Shown here in pieces: positions 1-11,445 of a stretch of DNA of 64,000 nucleotides. Both the position numbers and the translations under genes were made by a program. The stretch comes from Mesaphorura yosii (Eukaryota; Arthropoda; Collembola; Poduromorpha; Tullbergiidae): positions 248,001-312,000 of the forward strand of contig WIXG01000001.1 in the NCBI GenBank assembly GCA_009869945.1. Reading direction: 5' to 3'. The notes under the pieces are model-generated. The model was not told where the DNA came from, did no database searches, and was given only the letters and a program-made list of their open reading frames with translations. Within the stretch, counting starts at the first letter, position 1, and each line of letters begins with the position of its first letter.

Positions 1-3000
1 CGCTGGTCTTATCTTTGGTCTTCGGTACTTTGACCGTAAAATTCGTCCACCATTCTTTATGATTTACGTGTGGTGGTGCGAGCAAATACGAGAATAGCAC
101 TTAAGAGTCCTATCTTGCACTTGTCTTGTACTGCCACTTGTTCTCGATCTCGTACACGATAGCAGAGTAAATGGCAGGATGACCTGCAGAGGGAAATCAA
201 GCCCACCGTGTTAAAAATGAGACTAGGGAACAATTCTGTCTCAAAGTGAATCTTTCACTTTGCTTTTACACAATCGGGCGAGCAACTCTGGAAAATTGAT
301 CTTGTACACTTTAGCAATACATGCTCTCAGTGAACTTTAAACCATTTAAAGAGCAGGCGAGTGTCAGTCAACTTGTCTCCCACAAATTGTATATTGTTAT
401 ATCGTAGTTCTAAATTGCATCCACGGTATGTGTGCGTGCGCGTAAAATTGAAGTGAGGTTAAAAGAAAAAGTGGAAAAGCGGTTTAAAGTGGCAGGAATT
501 GCAAAAGGGTTTTATTTCTTTCTTGTTCTGAAATTCCCAAGTTTCCCAAACTCAAAAAACATGTTTTGGAATATTTTTCAAAACAGAAAGAAAGGAACTT
601 ATTGGGGAAAGTGAAAAATAAGAATTCCCAGAGCGGGCGACCTGACGTTAGAATGTTAGATACCAAGACAAGACCACACGGTTGCAAATCGGTTTTGTTT
701 AGCCTCCCGAACACTTGAAATTCATTTAAATACCATTTACAGGCGCAATTGATTACAATTTGCATACTTCTGCCATTAGCTCTAGCAAAGCACAAGATGC
801 CAATTGATAATTTACAATGCAAGTATTTTAGTACATCATAATTCACAGCTCCCTGGACTTACTTCTAATATGCACTTGCGCCCGCAAATTAAATTAGCAA
901 TATTTCTAGAATTGCTTCTAATTCCATTTGATATTAAATCTGCTGGATTCCGCCACTCGAAATCTTCACCTACTGTCACTTCCAGCAAGGCTTCAATTCT
1001 ATTCAGACTTCCCGCATTCATATTTTGATTCCGTTGTTGATTCTTGCGTAAAAAAGAGCAGAGAAATCCATTGAAGATCAATTGGACCGACTGTTAAGCA
1101 AAATTTGGTTCTGCCTGAAGTAACTATGAGCATGGAGTTGGTGTAAAGCAAAGAGCTATGCAGGGCACAGGACGTGCTTAGAAGGACTATGCAAAGCCAA
1201 TGCAAATGGAAATATTTCTTATGAAAAGATGTGATGTGAGAGTTTGACAGCTATTAAATTGTGTGCGAGAAGGAAGCCTTCCTAGCGGCAGGACCAGGAC
1301 TGCTTCAACATTTGCGTATTTGGGTCACGTAGATTTTCATTTTCATACGCCACTATTCTAAAGCAAGGCGAACTTTCCATAAAACCGCTTTATATTATCG
1401 CCCTCGTTGAAAATAGACCACTGTGCAAGTGAAAAATTAAATTCTATGGTACAACTTACTAAATCCAAGCCCAAATCCTAGAAAATATTCACGCCCGCGT
1501 TCAACTCCATGAATCCACATCCACACTTTCAAATCTTTTCAACAACATAATAATCATGCCGCCATAATGCCCATTTTTCTTTTTGCTACGAGCATGAAGA
1601 ATGAACGCAAAAGCATTTCAGGCTGAGCTTAATAATATTCATTCGCGAAAAGCGAAACCCAAAACTTTCGTCCTATTTTGCATACAAGCATCGCATTTCG
1701 CAATATTTGTCCCAGATGGAACGTGTTTTTAATGTTTGCGAGTACTTTTGGACGAGGCACAAAGAGAGACATTTTAGTAGGTTAATACAATTCAGTGTTG
1801 CTTCAGTTTACTTTCACTACACACTTGAACAGCCAGCTCAACTCGGTCCACGGCACGACTTATTCAACCGTGCCATTGCCGTTGCACTGCCTTCGAAATA
1901 TTTAAGCAATTCACGCAGAAACTCGAGACTCGGCTGCAGGCAAAGAGAATTCGCGAATTGACTTTTTATTGCAAAAATAAAGACGGGAACGGTAACGTCT
2001 TCGGGAATTGGAATAGAATTTCGTTTCTTCGGAGTTGATTTGAGTTTGAGTTGCTTTTTCTTCGAAGGCGAAGCGACGCAAAAGGCGGAACGACGCGTAG
2101 ATATTTTTATAGTTAATGTATACCGTTTTTTCACTTTCGCTATTTTTCTTTCCGCGCTCCACCCGCACATGGCGTATGTGAAGTGTGAGTCTTCATTGCT
2201 CTGCCGTTGCATTGTCTGCAGAATGCGGAGCCCGTATACTCCCGTACGCTCACTTCTCCTTGTTCATGCATTTCTCAAGAGGCATATTTGGAAAAACATT
2301 CCAAAACTTGTTATCTTCTCCAAGCGCCAAGCTGTTGCGTTGCGTTGTTTGCTGGTGCTTTTACTTGTACTGGTTCGTTAATGTGACTGCCATTGCTCAA
2401 CTGCTCGCTTCGTACCGTGTCGTACGCTATGGAAAGAATTAGTTCCTGGAAATCCTGAGCCTGCATGGAAAGAGAACTATAGAGTTAATTATTGCATGTA
2501 CTCGCCGACGAATGCAATGCATTGTTGTGGTCAACAACAAAGCATTAAAATCTTCAAAGTTGAGCGAGCCAGTCCGAGGATGGCGCGACGAGTCCGCTTG
2601 CGTGAACTGCGCACTTTCATTTTTTTTTACTCAGTCATCACTCACACGTTCACTCGTTGTAAAACCGGTTAGTTTGTCACGGTTCAAGAGCTTGCTACTT
2701 GCACAATTAGAACAATATTTTTAAAAATCGGAGCTTGCAGTACACTCGTTTGGATTTTGGTTGTGATTTCCTCCGTTTGCCTGCGACGCCTTAAAAAAAT
2801 AAAAATTACTTCAAATATAGCGTTCGTATTTGGTAGATTATTGAATTGCGTTCTAGCTGAGTACATTAAGAATTTGTATTAACAATTAAAATAAATAAAA
2901 AATAAATAAAATGAGGTGCAATTTGCGATTATGAGTTACACCCAGTGTCAGATAGTGCGTTTGGCAAAGCGTATGCGCAATTGAGAATGAGCCATGGATG

Positions 3001-4227
3001 AATTTTCCATAAATTCCTACATTTGGGCTCATAAGAGACCATTGCATTGCGCGTCGGATCCTTCAGTTCATCGAACAAATGTGCTTCACGCAGTATATTC
3101 CGTTGGTCTCGCAGCAGAAGCAAAATTCTAAGCTGAAGCTGCTTTGTTGTACCCAAACAAGATGAAAAACTCACAACTCGATTCTGTCAAGCAGTGAGTG
3201 CAGACTAGACTGAAGAGCCACAACACTCGCCACTCACGGCTGGCAAGTACAAGACGAGTGGGCAAACCATCTCAATTCTTCAGTTGACTCTTGGATCCTG
3301 AGCGAGGAAGGTGCACGCAGTTTTCTCTCGCGAACATCATTTGACGAGCAAACGACGAATCTCTTTAATTTTCGGAGTTGTAATTTTTTGACCTCACCTC
3401 GAACTTAGCGCAGAAATCTAATCACCTCCGTCTGTGAGCGAGCACATGGTGTTTTAATCGCTGAAAAAGGAAAGCAAATCAAGCGAGAGTTTGGAAGTTT
3501 GTGATATGAAATCCGAAATTCAGGAGATAAGGGGCTAAAATCTCAGTGATCCAGACAAAATGGAATAGCGGAGGATCGAGTCATTTGTACGGGTGCGCGT
3601 GTTCAATTTGTGCTTGCAGCACTTCGGTCAGGTTATACCCGTTTTGCAGATTTGCAAAGGCTCTCATTCAGTTTATTCAGTGTTTTAATAAAAATTCCGT
3701 GTACAAATATTGCCATTGCCTTCGTGTAGCAAACTCCTGCTGGCTTCTCTCCACAATCGCAATTTCATCTTCGTCGTCGTCGCTTTGTCTCTGACAATCT
3801 GAACCCCAAAACGCTGAGCGCATGTGAACTCTGTGCTATTGTTACAAAGTGTTTTGTATTTCATCTCAGGAACGAATGTAAACGTGAACGCGAACTCTGC
3901 CAGAAAAATAAAAAGAAAAACTGCCTCACGAATTTTCGTATCAAAATGTAATATCCAAGAACGCGTTTCGCGAACAGAGTCTGTGCCTGGTGTCTGTGAC
4001 TGTGACTGCGAATGAATGGGATTCAATTCCATTTTGCCGTGTGCGTGCCGCCGTGAGAAAAGTCGTGAGCCTACAAAAGTGGAAATAAACGCCAAGCGCG
4101 TGAAAAAGATTTTCCGAGACACTTCTCAACGCGCTGCTGCACATTTCGTGAAATTGTGAATCTCTGAATCGCATCTTTTAAATATTCATATTCCCATTCT
4201 ATTATTTCTGGCGTGGAGAGAAAGGGA
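1..4227. other. Upstream intergenic DNA, no supported gene
   Basis: I find no recognisable coding exon, RNA gene or transposon in this stretch. Open frames of 60-145 codons occur on both strands (the longest is antisense at 3685-4122), but none shows a domain, a signal peptide with a plausible body, or a splice structure. The last few hundred bases before 4335 are probably promoter and 5' leader of the Toll gene. I could not fix a transcription start; an initiator-like TTCAGT occurs more than once near 3670-3690 without a convincing TATA box. Confidence 0.5.
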
Positions 4228-4282
4228 ATGTGAATTGAAATGGAAGTGCACGAATAAAACGTGAAGGAAAATCAAAATGTGA
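4228..4282 (+). promoter_or_regulatory. Cluster of three short upstream ORFs in the Toll leader
   Basis: Three AUGs lie within 110 nt upstream of the Toll start and each terminates almost at once. ATG-TGA occurs at 4228-4233, a five-codon uORF (MEVHE, stop TAA) at 4240-4257, and a second ATG-TGA at 4277-4282. Minimal start-stop uORFs are known to stall or capture scanning ribosomes, so this arrangement could lower Toll translation. That holds only if the transcript begins upstream of 4228, which the sequence alone does not prove. Confidence 0.4.
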
Positions 4283-4334
4283 AGGAGTTTAACAAAAACC
4301 AAGAAATTTGTGAGCAGCAGAGAAAATCGGCAGC

Positions 4335-7300
4335 ATGGAGCACGGAAGGAGGAAAAGATTACCGAATTCCAACAATTTGATTCCAAATTTGTTGCGGCTC
4401 ACAATCGTAACGACTCTATTATGGGACGGAGGAGGAATTTGTGCAACTTCTTTAAGCAGTCATCACGAGATTGAATCTTGTATTATACAACAGCCTCCGC
4501 AACAGCAGCGGCAGACGGCAAATTCACATTCTTCTGCAAATAGTCATCATCATCATTTAGCGAATTCTCACCATCATGGCAGCGGCGATGTGCTAGACAA
4601 TGATTTGAGTTTACTGAAGAGCGGTGATGCAATGAACAGCAATTCAGCAGCCGCCGCCAACTCGGTTGTGAATCCGCTCGTCGCATGCCACATTCGCACT
4701 CTGCATCCGGACCTGGACATAGAAAATCTCACGTCGAGCCTCCCGCTGACGTCGCCCGTCACCAAACTGAAGCTCGTCTGCAACGACGTCCTCTTCTTCG
4801 AAAGCGTCCTGAATCCTGAGCAGCTGACGCGTCTCGCGGATCTCCAGGAGCTCTCGATCGAGAAATGCAAGCTGAAGTACTTGCCACCAGCCAGCTTCAA
4901 CGGGCTGTACCATCTCCGCCGTCTGACAATCGAGACGGGCAACTCCGACTGGGCGGCGAGATCGCTCGAGCTCTCGACCGGAGCGTTCAGAAATGTGCCA
5001 GGACTCAAACATTTAAACTTAGGATTTAATCACATGTGGAATTTACCTGAAAAATTGCTGTGCCAACTCTCTTCGCTTCAGTCACTGAACCTTACTCATA
5101 ATCTGCTGAGTGATATGCTAGACTTAGGACTACCAAAGTATGTGACACTGTCGATATTCGAGTCAACACAAGACCGATCGTCTTCGTCGTCCGCTTCCTC
5201 ATCCTGCCTGAACGAGTTGAAAAGTTTAGACCTCTCGTACAACAACTTGCAGTCGCTGGGAGGACGGCGGTTTGAGACAATGAGAAGACTCCAAGATCTG
5301 CGAATAGAACACAATGTGCTTGAGAACTTGCAGGACGATTCGTTTTATGGTCTGAGTTCGTTGAGACTGTTGAACATGTCGTCGAACAAACTGATTGCAC
5401 TTTCCTCGAAACTATTCATTCCGTGTAAAATGTTGAAGGAGCTCGATTTGCGAAATAATTCCATCAAGGCGCTCTCGCCCGGTCTCCTGTCGGCGCTTGA
5501 GCATCTGCAAATCCTCGACTTGTCCAGCAATCAACTCACGAGTCAGTGGATTACGTCGCATGAGACGTTTCGAGGACTTGTGCGGTTAATCATCCTGAAT
5601 TTAGCGAATAACCAAATAACAAAACTGTCCACCTCGAGTTTCGTCGACCTGCATCAAGTGCAAAATTTAAATTTAGAAAATAATCAAATCGATTCGATCG
5701 AGGACGGAACGTTCCAACACTTAAGCAATCTTCACACGCTGAACCTTGCCCGAAACAAGTTGATCAAAATCGGGTCGAGCATGCTGGACGGTCTGTTTGT
5801 GCTGTCGCGGCTGTCGTTTGATCATAACGCAATTTCCGATATTGAAATGGGATCGTTCCGGAACTGCACGAGCCTGCAGGACTTGGGTCTGGTCGGTAAT
5901 CAATTTACGACAGTGCCAGAAGCACTTCAGGGACTCGCCTTACTCAAGACACTTGACATCGGTGAGAACTTGATAGCTTCGATAAGCAATGATTCATTTC
6001 AAGGACTCGGGCAGCTGTACGGACTCCGCATCGTCGGCAATCGACTGTCGCAACTCCCACGAAACCTTTGTGATCCACTGAAAAGACTTCGAGTACTTAA
6101 TTTAGCATCGAATCGCATCGCCAAAATCGGATCCAACACATTTGTGGGCTGTCCCGATCTGCGCGTGCTGCTGCTGAACACGAACTCACTAGAAGAGATT
6201 CCAACTTCATTAGCATCACAGCTCGGTTCGTTGCTCTGGCTAAACGTGAGCGAAAACCGTATCAAGCGATTAAATTATCACTTACTGCCGTCGAGCCTCG
6301 AGTGGATTGATGTGAGTCATAACGTTATTGAGGTGTTAAATGGTGCGTGGCCGACTACTGGAGCCGCAGGTCGAAACAGTACCGAAGTCATTCCCCCGTC
6401 ACAGCATCACTTACGCCTTCGTGTTGTGGACGCATCGCACAACGCACTCACGCAGCTCGACTACCACTCAATACCGCCAAATCTCGAGTCCCTGAAATTG
6501 GGCCATAACAAAATTGTGCGCGTGGCGCCAGACACGTTTGGTCGATCGACTCATCTTCGCCGTGTCGAACTGTTCGGAAACCAGCTGGAAAATTTGCAGC
6601 TTTCGGCTATGCGACTTCCCGTTCCAGCCTCCGCCGCGTTCAACGAACATCATCACAAATCTCAGCACCCAGTGGTCGAATTCTATCTCGGTGGCAATCC
6701 ATTCCTCTGTGACTGTGAGCTCGAGTGGCTGACGAAGATCAACCAACCACAACTTGGTGGTGGGCCACGGCAGTACCCAGTCGTCATGGATTTGGACGCA
6801 ATCGTGTGTCGATTGGCGTACTCACGCTCTGAGTCACGAATTCCGTTGAATTCGATGCAATCCTCTGACTTTCTCTGCAAGTACGAGAGCATTTGCTTCT
6901 CCACCTGCCACTGTTGTGGATTTACTTGTGACTGTGAAATGACGTGCTCCACAAACTGCTCTTGTTATCACGATGATAATTGGTCGGCCAACGTGGTGGA
7001 CTGCTCTAATCAGCGCCACAGCAGTGTGCCCAACAACCTGCCGATGGATTCCACCGATGTGTACCTGGACGGGAACAACATTCCCGTTCTGAAGTCGCAC
7101 ACGTTCATTGGGCGTAAGAACCTGAAGGTTTTGTTCTTGAATGATAGCAACATCCACACAATCGCGAATAAGAGCTTCAATGGACTTCAGTCACTGAAGA
7201 TTTTGCATTTGGAGAACAACAAACTAAGGAAGCTTGAAGGATTTGAGTTTGAACAGCTGACCACGTTAAATGAACTGTACTTGCACGATAACATGCTCGA

Positions 7301-9350
7301 AGTGGTCAGCAACACGACCTTCTTGCCGCTGAAGTCGCTCGAGATTCTTCGTCTGGACGGCAACCACCTCGTGACTTTCGCCGTCTGGCAGCTAAGCTTG
7401 AATCCGTACTTGGTCGACATCGGCATCGCCCGAAACAGGTGGAATTGCGGTGATTGTGTTTTTCTGCACCAGTTCTACGGCTGGGTGACCGACAATTCCA
7501 AGAAAGTCATGGACCTCGTCCAGATCCGCTGCGTGTGGAACACGACGCTCGAGTCAGGTCCCCACCTGATGGACTACAACAACACGTGCGGCAATTCCTG
7601 GACTCTGCTGCCCGGTGCGTTTGAAGACTTTGACCTGGACACGGCGTACCCGTTCATCCTCCTCGCGTCCTTCATCCTGCTCGCCGTCTCTGCGGCGACG
7701 TTCCTTGTGCTGTGTCGTGATAATGTGCGCGTGTGGATTTTTGCGAAGTTTGGAGTGAGACTGTGCACTACTCGCGCTTATGACGAGGATGATGTGAACT
7801 GCAACGGTGGCCATTGTTGTGGCACCGGAGGAAGCGATGACTCCCATGGCGTGGGCTGCAATGGCGTCGTTGGTGACAAGAATTGCCCGTACGATGCGTA
7901 CTTTATCTACTCGGAGAAGGACGAAGAGTTTTTGACGTCGCGTATATCGGACGATCTCGAATCGATCGACTACTATCGACTCTGCCTGCAAAACCGTGAT
8001 TTAATTTATAGTGGAGGTGATTTAAAAGACACGATGAGCTCTGCCGTTGAGAACTGCAAAAGCATTGTCATATTTCTGTCGAGAAACTTTTTCCAGGCTG
8101 ATTGGACGAGCAGCGAGTATCGGAGCGCGCTGTATTCCGTCCTCAAATCAGCGACGCGGCATAGCAGCCGGTCGGGTCATGCGCACAACAAGAATATCAT
8201 CATCGTGTTTATCGAGCCTGTGCCAGAGGCTGAAATGAGTTCAGACTTAAAATCGTGGCTTAGAAATAACAAAGTGCACAAACAGTTACATTTTGGGAGC
8301 AAGCGCTTCTGGCAGACATTTAAGTACTTGCTGCCTGATCCATCGAGTCATTATCAGTCAAATATCACGAGCCACACGACTACGTCGAGTTCCGCATCGT
8401 CGGCCACGGGCGGAGGTCAGAATTCGACGAGTGAGCGGCCGCCAATAGTTCCTACGGTGCCACTGCCGATAAAATACAATTCTGAAGTTGTCGACGGGTC
8501 CGATTCCCAAAGTCAGCATCACCATCACATTCTGCAGAATCAGGGCCAGGGTTTGTATCAATACGGGGAGAAGGTCTGGCCGTACGCCCCGTTGCAGCCG
8601 CCAAAGTACGGGACCGCGACCCACAAGGCGGGTAGCGCAAATGTTTCGCCATCTCACCACCTGCATCAACTGCCCGTCCTCGGTCCTCAACATTTGCTGA
8701 ATCCGCCGTCGTCACCTTCATCAGCGGCCTCATCAACGTCGGCGTCGGGACATAAAGTCAGTACAGGCAGTAAGGCACAAGGGCCAGCCATAGTGTGTGA
8801 CGATCCCAGTGTCAGTTCCGGCTCATCGATTCCACCGTTCCTGTTTCAGCCAAACGCGTGTTCGCCTGTACCACTGGGCCATTTCCGCTGTAGTGTCAAC
8901 AGCCAGAGCGGCCCTGGTCATCATAACAATAACAATAGCAGTAACAGTTTATCTTACAATGATGGTGAACATGTGTACTCGACACTTGATCCTCCTAGTC
9001 CACAACATGTCCAGCAGCAGCATCCACACCAGCAGCAAGGCTCGTTGCAGTTTCCTAAATCACACCATCAGCACCATAATCTACACCATCAACAACAGCA
9101 GAAGTCAGTGATGGGCAACATACATCTGCCTAATGGTTTCACATACTCACCGTCACCACCAGAGCAACAGCCGTGGCGCAACAGTCCACCTCCGCCTGCT
9201 CCGCCGTCGTACTCCAGCCCGAGCCCTGCAGGTCGGCCACCGCCTCCACCACCGGCAGCGTCTGTGTTGAGTCACGGTCATAAAGTGCCAGTGAACATGA
9301 AGAATGACAGACAAGCGCAAAAGGACTCTGTGCAAACGTATTTAGTATAA
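4335..9350 (+). CDS. Toll receptor, long multi-cysteine type (Toll-6/7/8/18w class)
   Basis: Single-pass cell-surface receptor of 1671 aa in one uninterrupted frame; Drosophila long Tolls are also intronless. It has a signal-peptide-like N-terminus (hydrophobic core about 19-30), then a long leucine-rich-repeat block (about 165-785). A first cysteine cap follows (LRRCT, about 785-840, motif NPFLCDCELEW). Next come a Cys-rich LRRNT (about 854-905), further LRRs to about 1032, and a second LRRCT (Cys1038, Cys1041, Cys1085). The membrane helix is 1106-1127 and a Cys/Gly/acidic juxtamembrane region follows. The cytoplasmic TIR domain spans about 1185-1340 (box 1 YDAYFIYS at 1186; box 3 FW at 1325-1326). 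The last 330 residues are a low-complexity tail rich in His, Gln, Ser and Pro, ending TYLV. The two-cap ectodomain marks the long Tolls rather than the short Toll-1 type; I cannot choose among the paralogues. The start is the first in-frame ATG, in context GGCAGCATGG. TIR box 2 is unusual (see findings). Confidence 0.96.
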   Translation: MEHGRRKRLPNSNNLIPNLLRLTIVTTLLWDGGGICATSLSSHHEIESCIIQQPPQQQRQTANSHSSANSHHHHLANSHHHGSGDVLDNDLSLLKSGDAMNSNSAAAANSVVNPLVACHIRTLHPDLDIENLTSSLPLTSPVTKLKLVCNDVLFFESVLNPEQLTRLADLQELSIEKCKLKYLPPASFNGLYHLRRLTIETGNSDWAARSLELSTGAFRNVPGLKHLNLGFNHMWNLPEKLLCQLSSLQSLNLTHNLLSDMLDLGLPKYVTLSIFESTQDRSSSSSASSSCLNELKSLDLSYNNLQSLGGRRFETMRRLQDLRIEHNVLENLQDDSFYGLSSLRLLNMSSNKLIALSSKLFIPCKMLKELDLRNNSIKALSPGLLSALEHLQILDLSSNQLTSQWITSHETFRGLVRLIILNLANNQITKLSTSSFVDLHQVQNLNLENNQIDSIEDGTFQHLSNLHTLNLARNKLIKIGSSMLDGLFVLSRLSFDHNAISDIEMGSFRNCTSLQDLGLVGNQFTTVPEALQGLALLKTLDIGENLIASISNDSFQGLGQLYGLRIVGNRLSQLPRNLCDPLKRLRVLNLASNRIAKIGSNTFVGCPDLRVLLLNTNSLEEIPTSLASQLGSLLWLNVSENRIKRLNYHLLPSSLEWIDVSHNVIEVLNGAWPTTGAAGRNSTEVIPPSQHHLRLRVVDASHNALTQLDYHSIPPNLESLKLGHNKIVRVAPDTFGRSTHLRRVELFGNQLENLQLSAMRLPVPASAAFNEHHHKSQHPVVEFYLGGNPFLCDCELEWLTKINQPQLGGGPRQYPVVMDLDAIVCRLAYSRSESRIPLNSMQSSDFLCKYESICFSTCHCCGFTCDCEMTCSTNCSCYHDDNWSANVVDCSNQRHSSVPNNLPMDSTDVYLDGNNIPVLKSHTFIGRKNLKVLFLNDSNIHTIANKSFNGLQSLKILHLENNKLRKLEGFEFEQLTTLNELYLHDNMLEVVSNTTFLPLKSLEILRLDGNHLVTFAVWQLSLNPYLVDIGIARNRWNCGDCVFLHQFYGWVTDNSKKVMDLVQIRCVWNTTLESGPHLMDYNNTCGNSWTLLPGAFEDFDLDTAYPFILLASFILLAVSAATFLVLCRDNVRVWIFAKFGVRLCTTRAYDEDDVNCNGGHCCGTGGSDDSHGVGCNGVVGDKNCPYDAYFIYSEKDEEFLTSRISDDLESIDYYRLCLQNRDLIYSGGDLKDTMSSAVENCKSIVIFLSRNFFQADWTSSEYRSALYSVLKSATRHSSRSGHAHNKNIIIVFIEPVPEAEMSSDLKSWLRNNKVHKQLHFGSKRFWQTFKYLLPDPSSHYQSNITSHTTTSSSASSATGGGQNSTSERPPIVPTVPLPIKYNSEVVDGSDSQSQHHHHILQNQGQGLYQYGEKVWPYAPLQPPKYGTATHKAGSANVSPSHHLHQLPVLGPQHLLNPPSSPSSAASSTSASGHKVSTGSKAQGPAIVCDDPSVSSGSSIPPFLFQPNACSPVPLGHFRCSVNSQSGPGHHNNNNSSNSLSYNDGEHVYSTLDPPSPQHVQQQHPHQQQGSLQFPKSHHQHHNLHHQQQQKSVMGNIHLPNGFTYSPSPPEQQPWRNSPPPPAPPSYSSPSPAGRPPPPPPAASVLSHGHKVPVNMKNDRQAQKDSVQTYLV

Positions 9351-11445
9351 GAACACGCAACTCCCTTGCACCGTTTTTATGTTCGCTGATTTTTCTTTCA
9401 TGTTAATGAATTCTTCAAAGCTGTAAGTCGTAAGTTAATCTCTTTGAATCTGAATTTACTTCCGCATCCTTTGTACGTGAGCCGAATTCCACCGTATCAG
9501 GTTGCTATTCATTCCAGATCAGATCTTGCCGGTTTAGTAGCTGTAATTTGCATTTAATTACGCCTCACGACAAGCCGAAGTCGACTAGAACATGAATTGC
9601 TCAAGTTAAAGTACACTACGAATTAATAACTCGTGAATTAATTCCACCTCCTTCGTCTTCATCCCTGCACTTGCCAGATCGCACTCACAATTCCAAAATC
9701 ATTCATTCTGCGTTTGGCAACTGATTCCATAATAATTTATCAATTAGTCATGCTGCCATCGCACAAAATTAAAATCATTTATATAATACCTACACCTTGT
9801 GCAGGGCCTCTGAGATTTCTCCTCCTCGCTCCATATACGGCTAAATGGATTCTGATAAGATGCACCATGCACTTACTCTTCGCTGATCCCAAACATTGCC
9901 AATACAAACAATTCAAATGTCATAATATTATTTTTAATCACGTTCAAGATTTATTAATTTGTATTATGAAACACTGTGCATTGACTTCGACCGGCTCGAC
10001 TCGTCGCTCGTTCACTTCAGTTCAGTGCAGTTCAAATAAGGCTATTGTTGCTTTATCGTGTTTTTGGGGCCTCGCCTCCTCTTTAGAATTCAATCTGGCG
10101 CGTTGGTTTCGGCTCCCGTATACTTGCCCTGCGTAAGTTAAGTATTTATTACTGTACTAAAATCTGTTGCTTGTTCTTTTATAATCTCAAGTGCAGAGCG
10201 AGTGCCGGTGCAGGGCAATTTTATTGCACTATCTCAGCCATATTTCAAGACAGTGTGGATAACATTTCATTTCGCAGTCTTCACAGTTGTTTTATTGTTG
10301 TGTAGCCCATAAATAAGACGAAGATCTGTTTGCCAGCGTAATAAATTACGAATGACAAAGGATAACAAGAACAAGTGGACAGAACCCATGTACAAAATGC
10401 AGGCTTGAGTCAAAGCTGCCAGACTCCCATTGTTGTGAACCCATTGTGCTGTAATTGGCATAGCATAACTGCGTAGCGTGCACTGTTGTTCTGCATTGTT
10501 ACCACTGTCGCACATTCTTGCGAAACACGAAAACTGAGAACAAAATACGACCGGAGCGAGAAACACTAATAACTTTGACCAGTGTTGTAATTGTAATTCT
10601 GCTACTGTACACTTTTTACGACCATTTTATATGAATTTAAATGACTTGGTGAGTTCGTTGTCGAATCCGCTGAATTTCGTTTTGAAAATAGACTGACATT
10701 CGCATTAGCATAAGCTTAATGTAAATTGGCCGGTGGATCGCATTTCTGGTGGTATCGAATCACTAGAATCCCAGACTTAAGATTATACCAAAGAAAACGT
10801 TGAACATAAACTAGCGCTTAAGGTTAAGTGAAGGCTTCGGCTATACCGTTAAGAAGAAGTCTGCCAATTTCTGCCAGTTGAAAGCTGAGGGTTTTCAGTA
10901 CCACATAGCTTTATATGTACAATTCCTGTATACGTTACGATTATCGTACGTAAAATGTAAATCATAATTAAGAACGCGATTGCGATTAAAATATGTAAAT
11001 TTTCGCCTGTGCTGCGCTGAGTCGCGAATCGCTCTACGCTAAGCTAAGTTAGCTAACGCTGAATATGAATTGTAAGAAGTCTATAAATTATTGTTATGAT
11101 TAATTAGCCGCTGAACGTGAACGTGATCTTCGCGAGTGGCGAGTGTTAATCCCCTTTTCATCTCATCATGGTTGAGATCTGCCCATTGCCATTGCCATTT
11201 TGCAGTTTACAACTTTACATGCCATTTTTGTATGCTGGTAAACGTATACCATAAATTACTTGTAAAATTACGATACACGAAGCTGGGAAGACGAGGAAGA
11301 AGAACAACAGCGAAGAGACACGAGCACAAGCACCATAATTCATATTATATTCTATTTCTCTTCATCAAGTTGTTCTGTTGTTGGACTTGGACTGATAATG
11401 ACAATGAAGTATGAAGTTGTAAGGTTGCGAAAAGAAAGAAATAAA
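9351..11445 (+). other. Probable Toll 3' untranslated region
   Basis: This is non-coding sequence after the Toll stop codon. No canonical AATAAA occurs in the first kilobase. Same-strand AATAAA hexamers occur at 10340-10345 and 11440-11445, implying a 3' UTR of about 1.0 or 2.1 kb if either is used. An antisense open frame at 10267-10566 shows no recognisable domain. The assignment to Toll rests on proximity and strand only. Confidence 0.35.
11440..11445 (+). terminator. Candidate polyadenylation signal AATAAA for Toll
   Basis: This is a canonical AATAAA followed by A-rich sequence, 2.1 kb past the Toll stop. An earlier alternative lies at 10340-10345. Neither position has transcript support here. 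Confidence 0.25.

Noticed and set aside
3685-4122. 145-codon frame antisense to the Toll leader
   Set aside because: No domain, and it overlaps the presumed leader on the other strand. A natural antisense gene cannot be supported.
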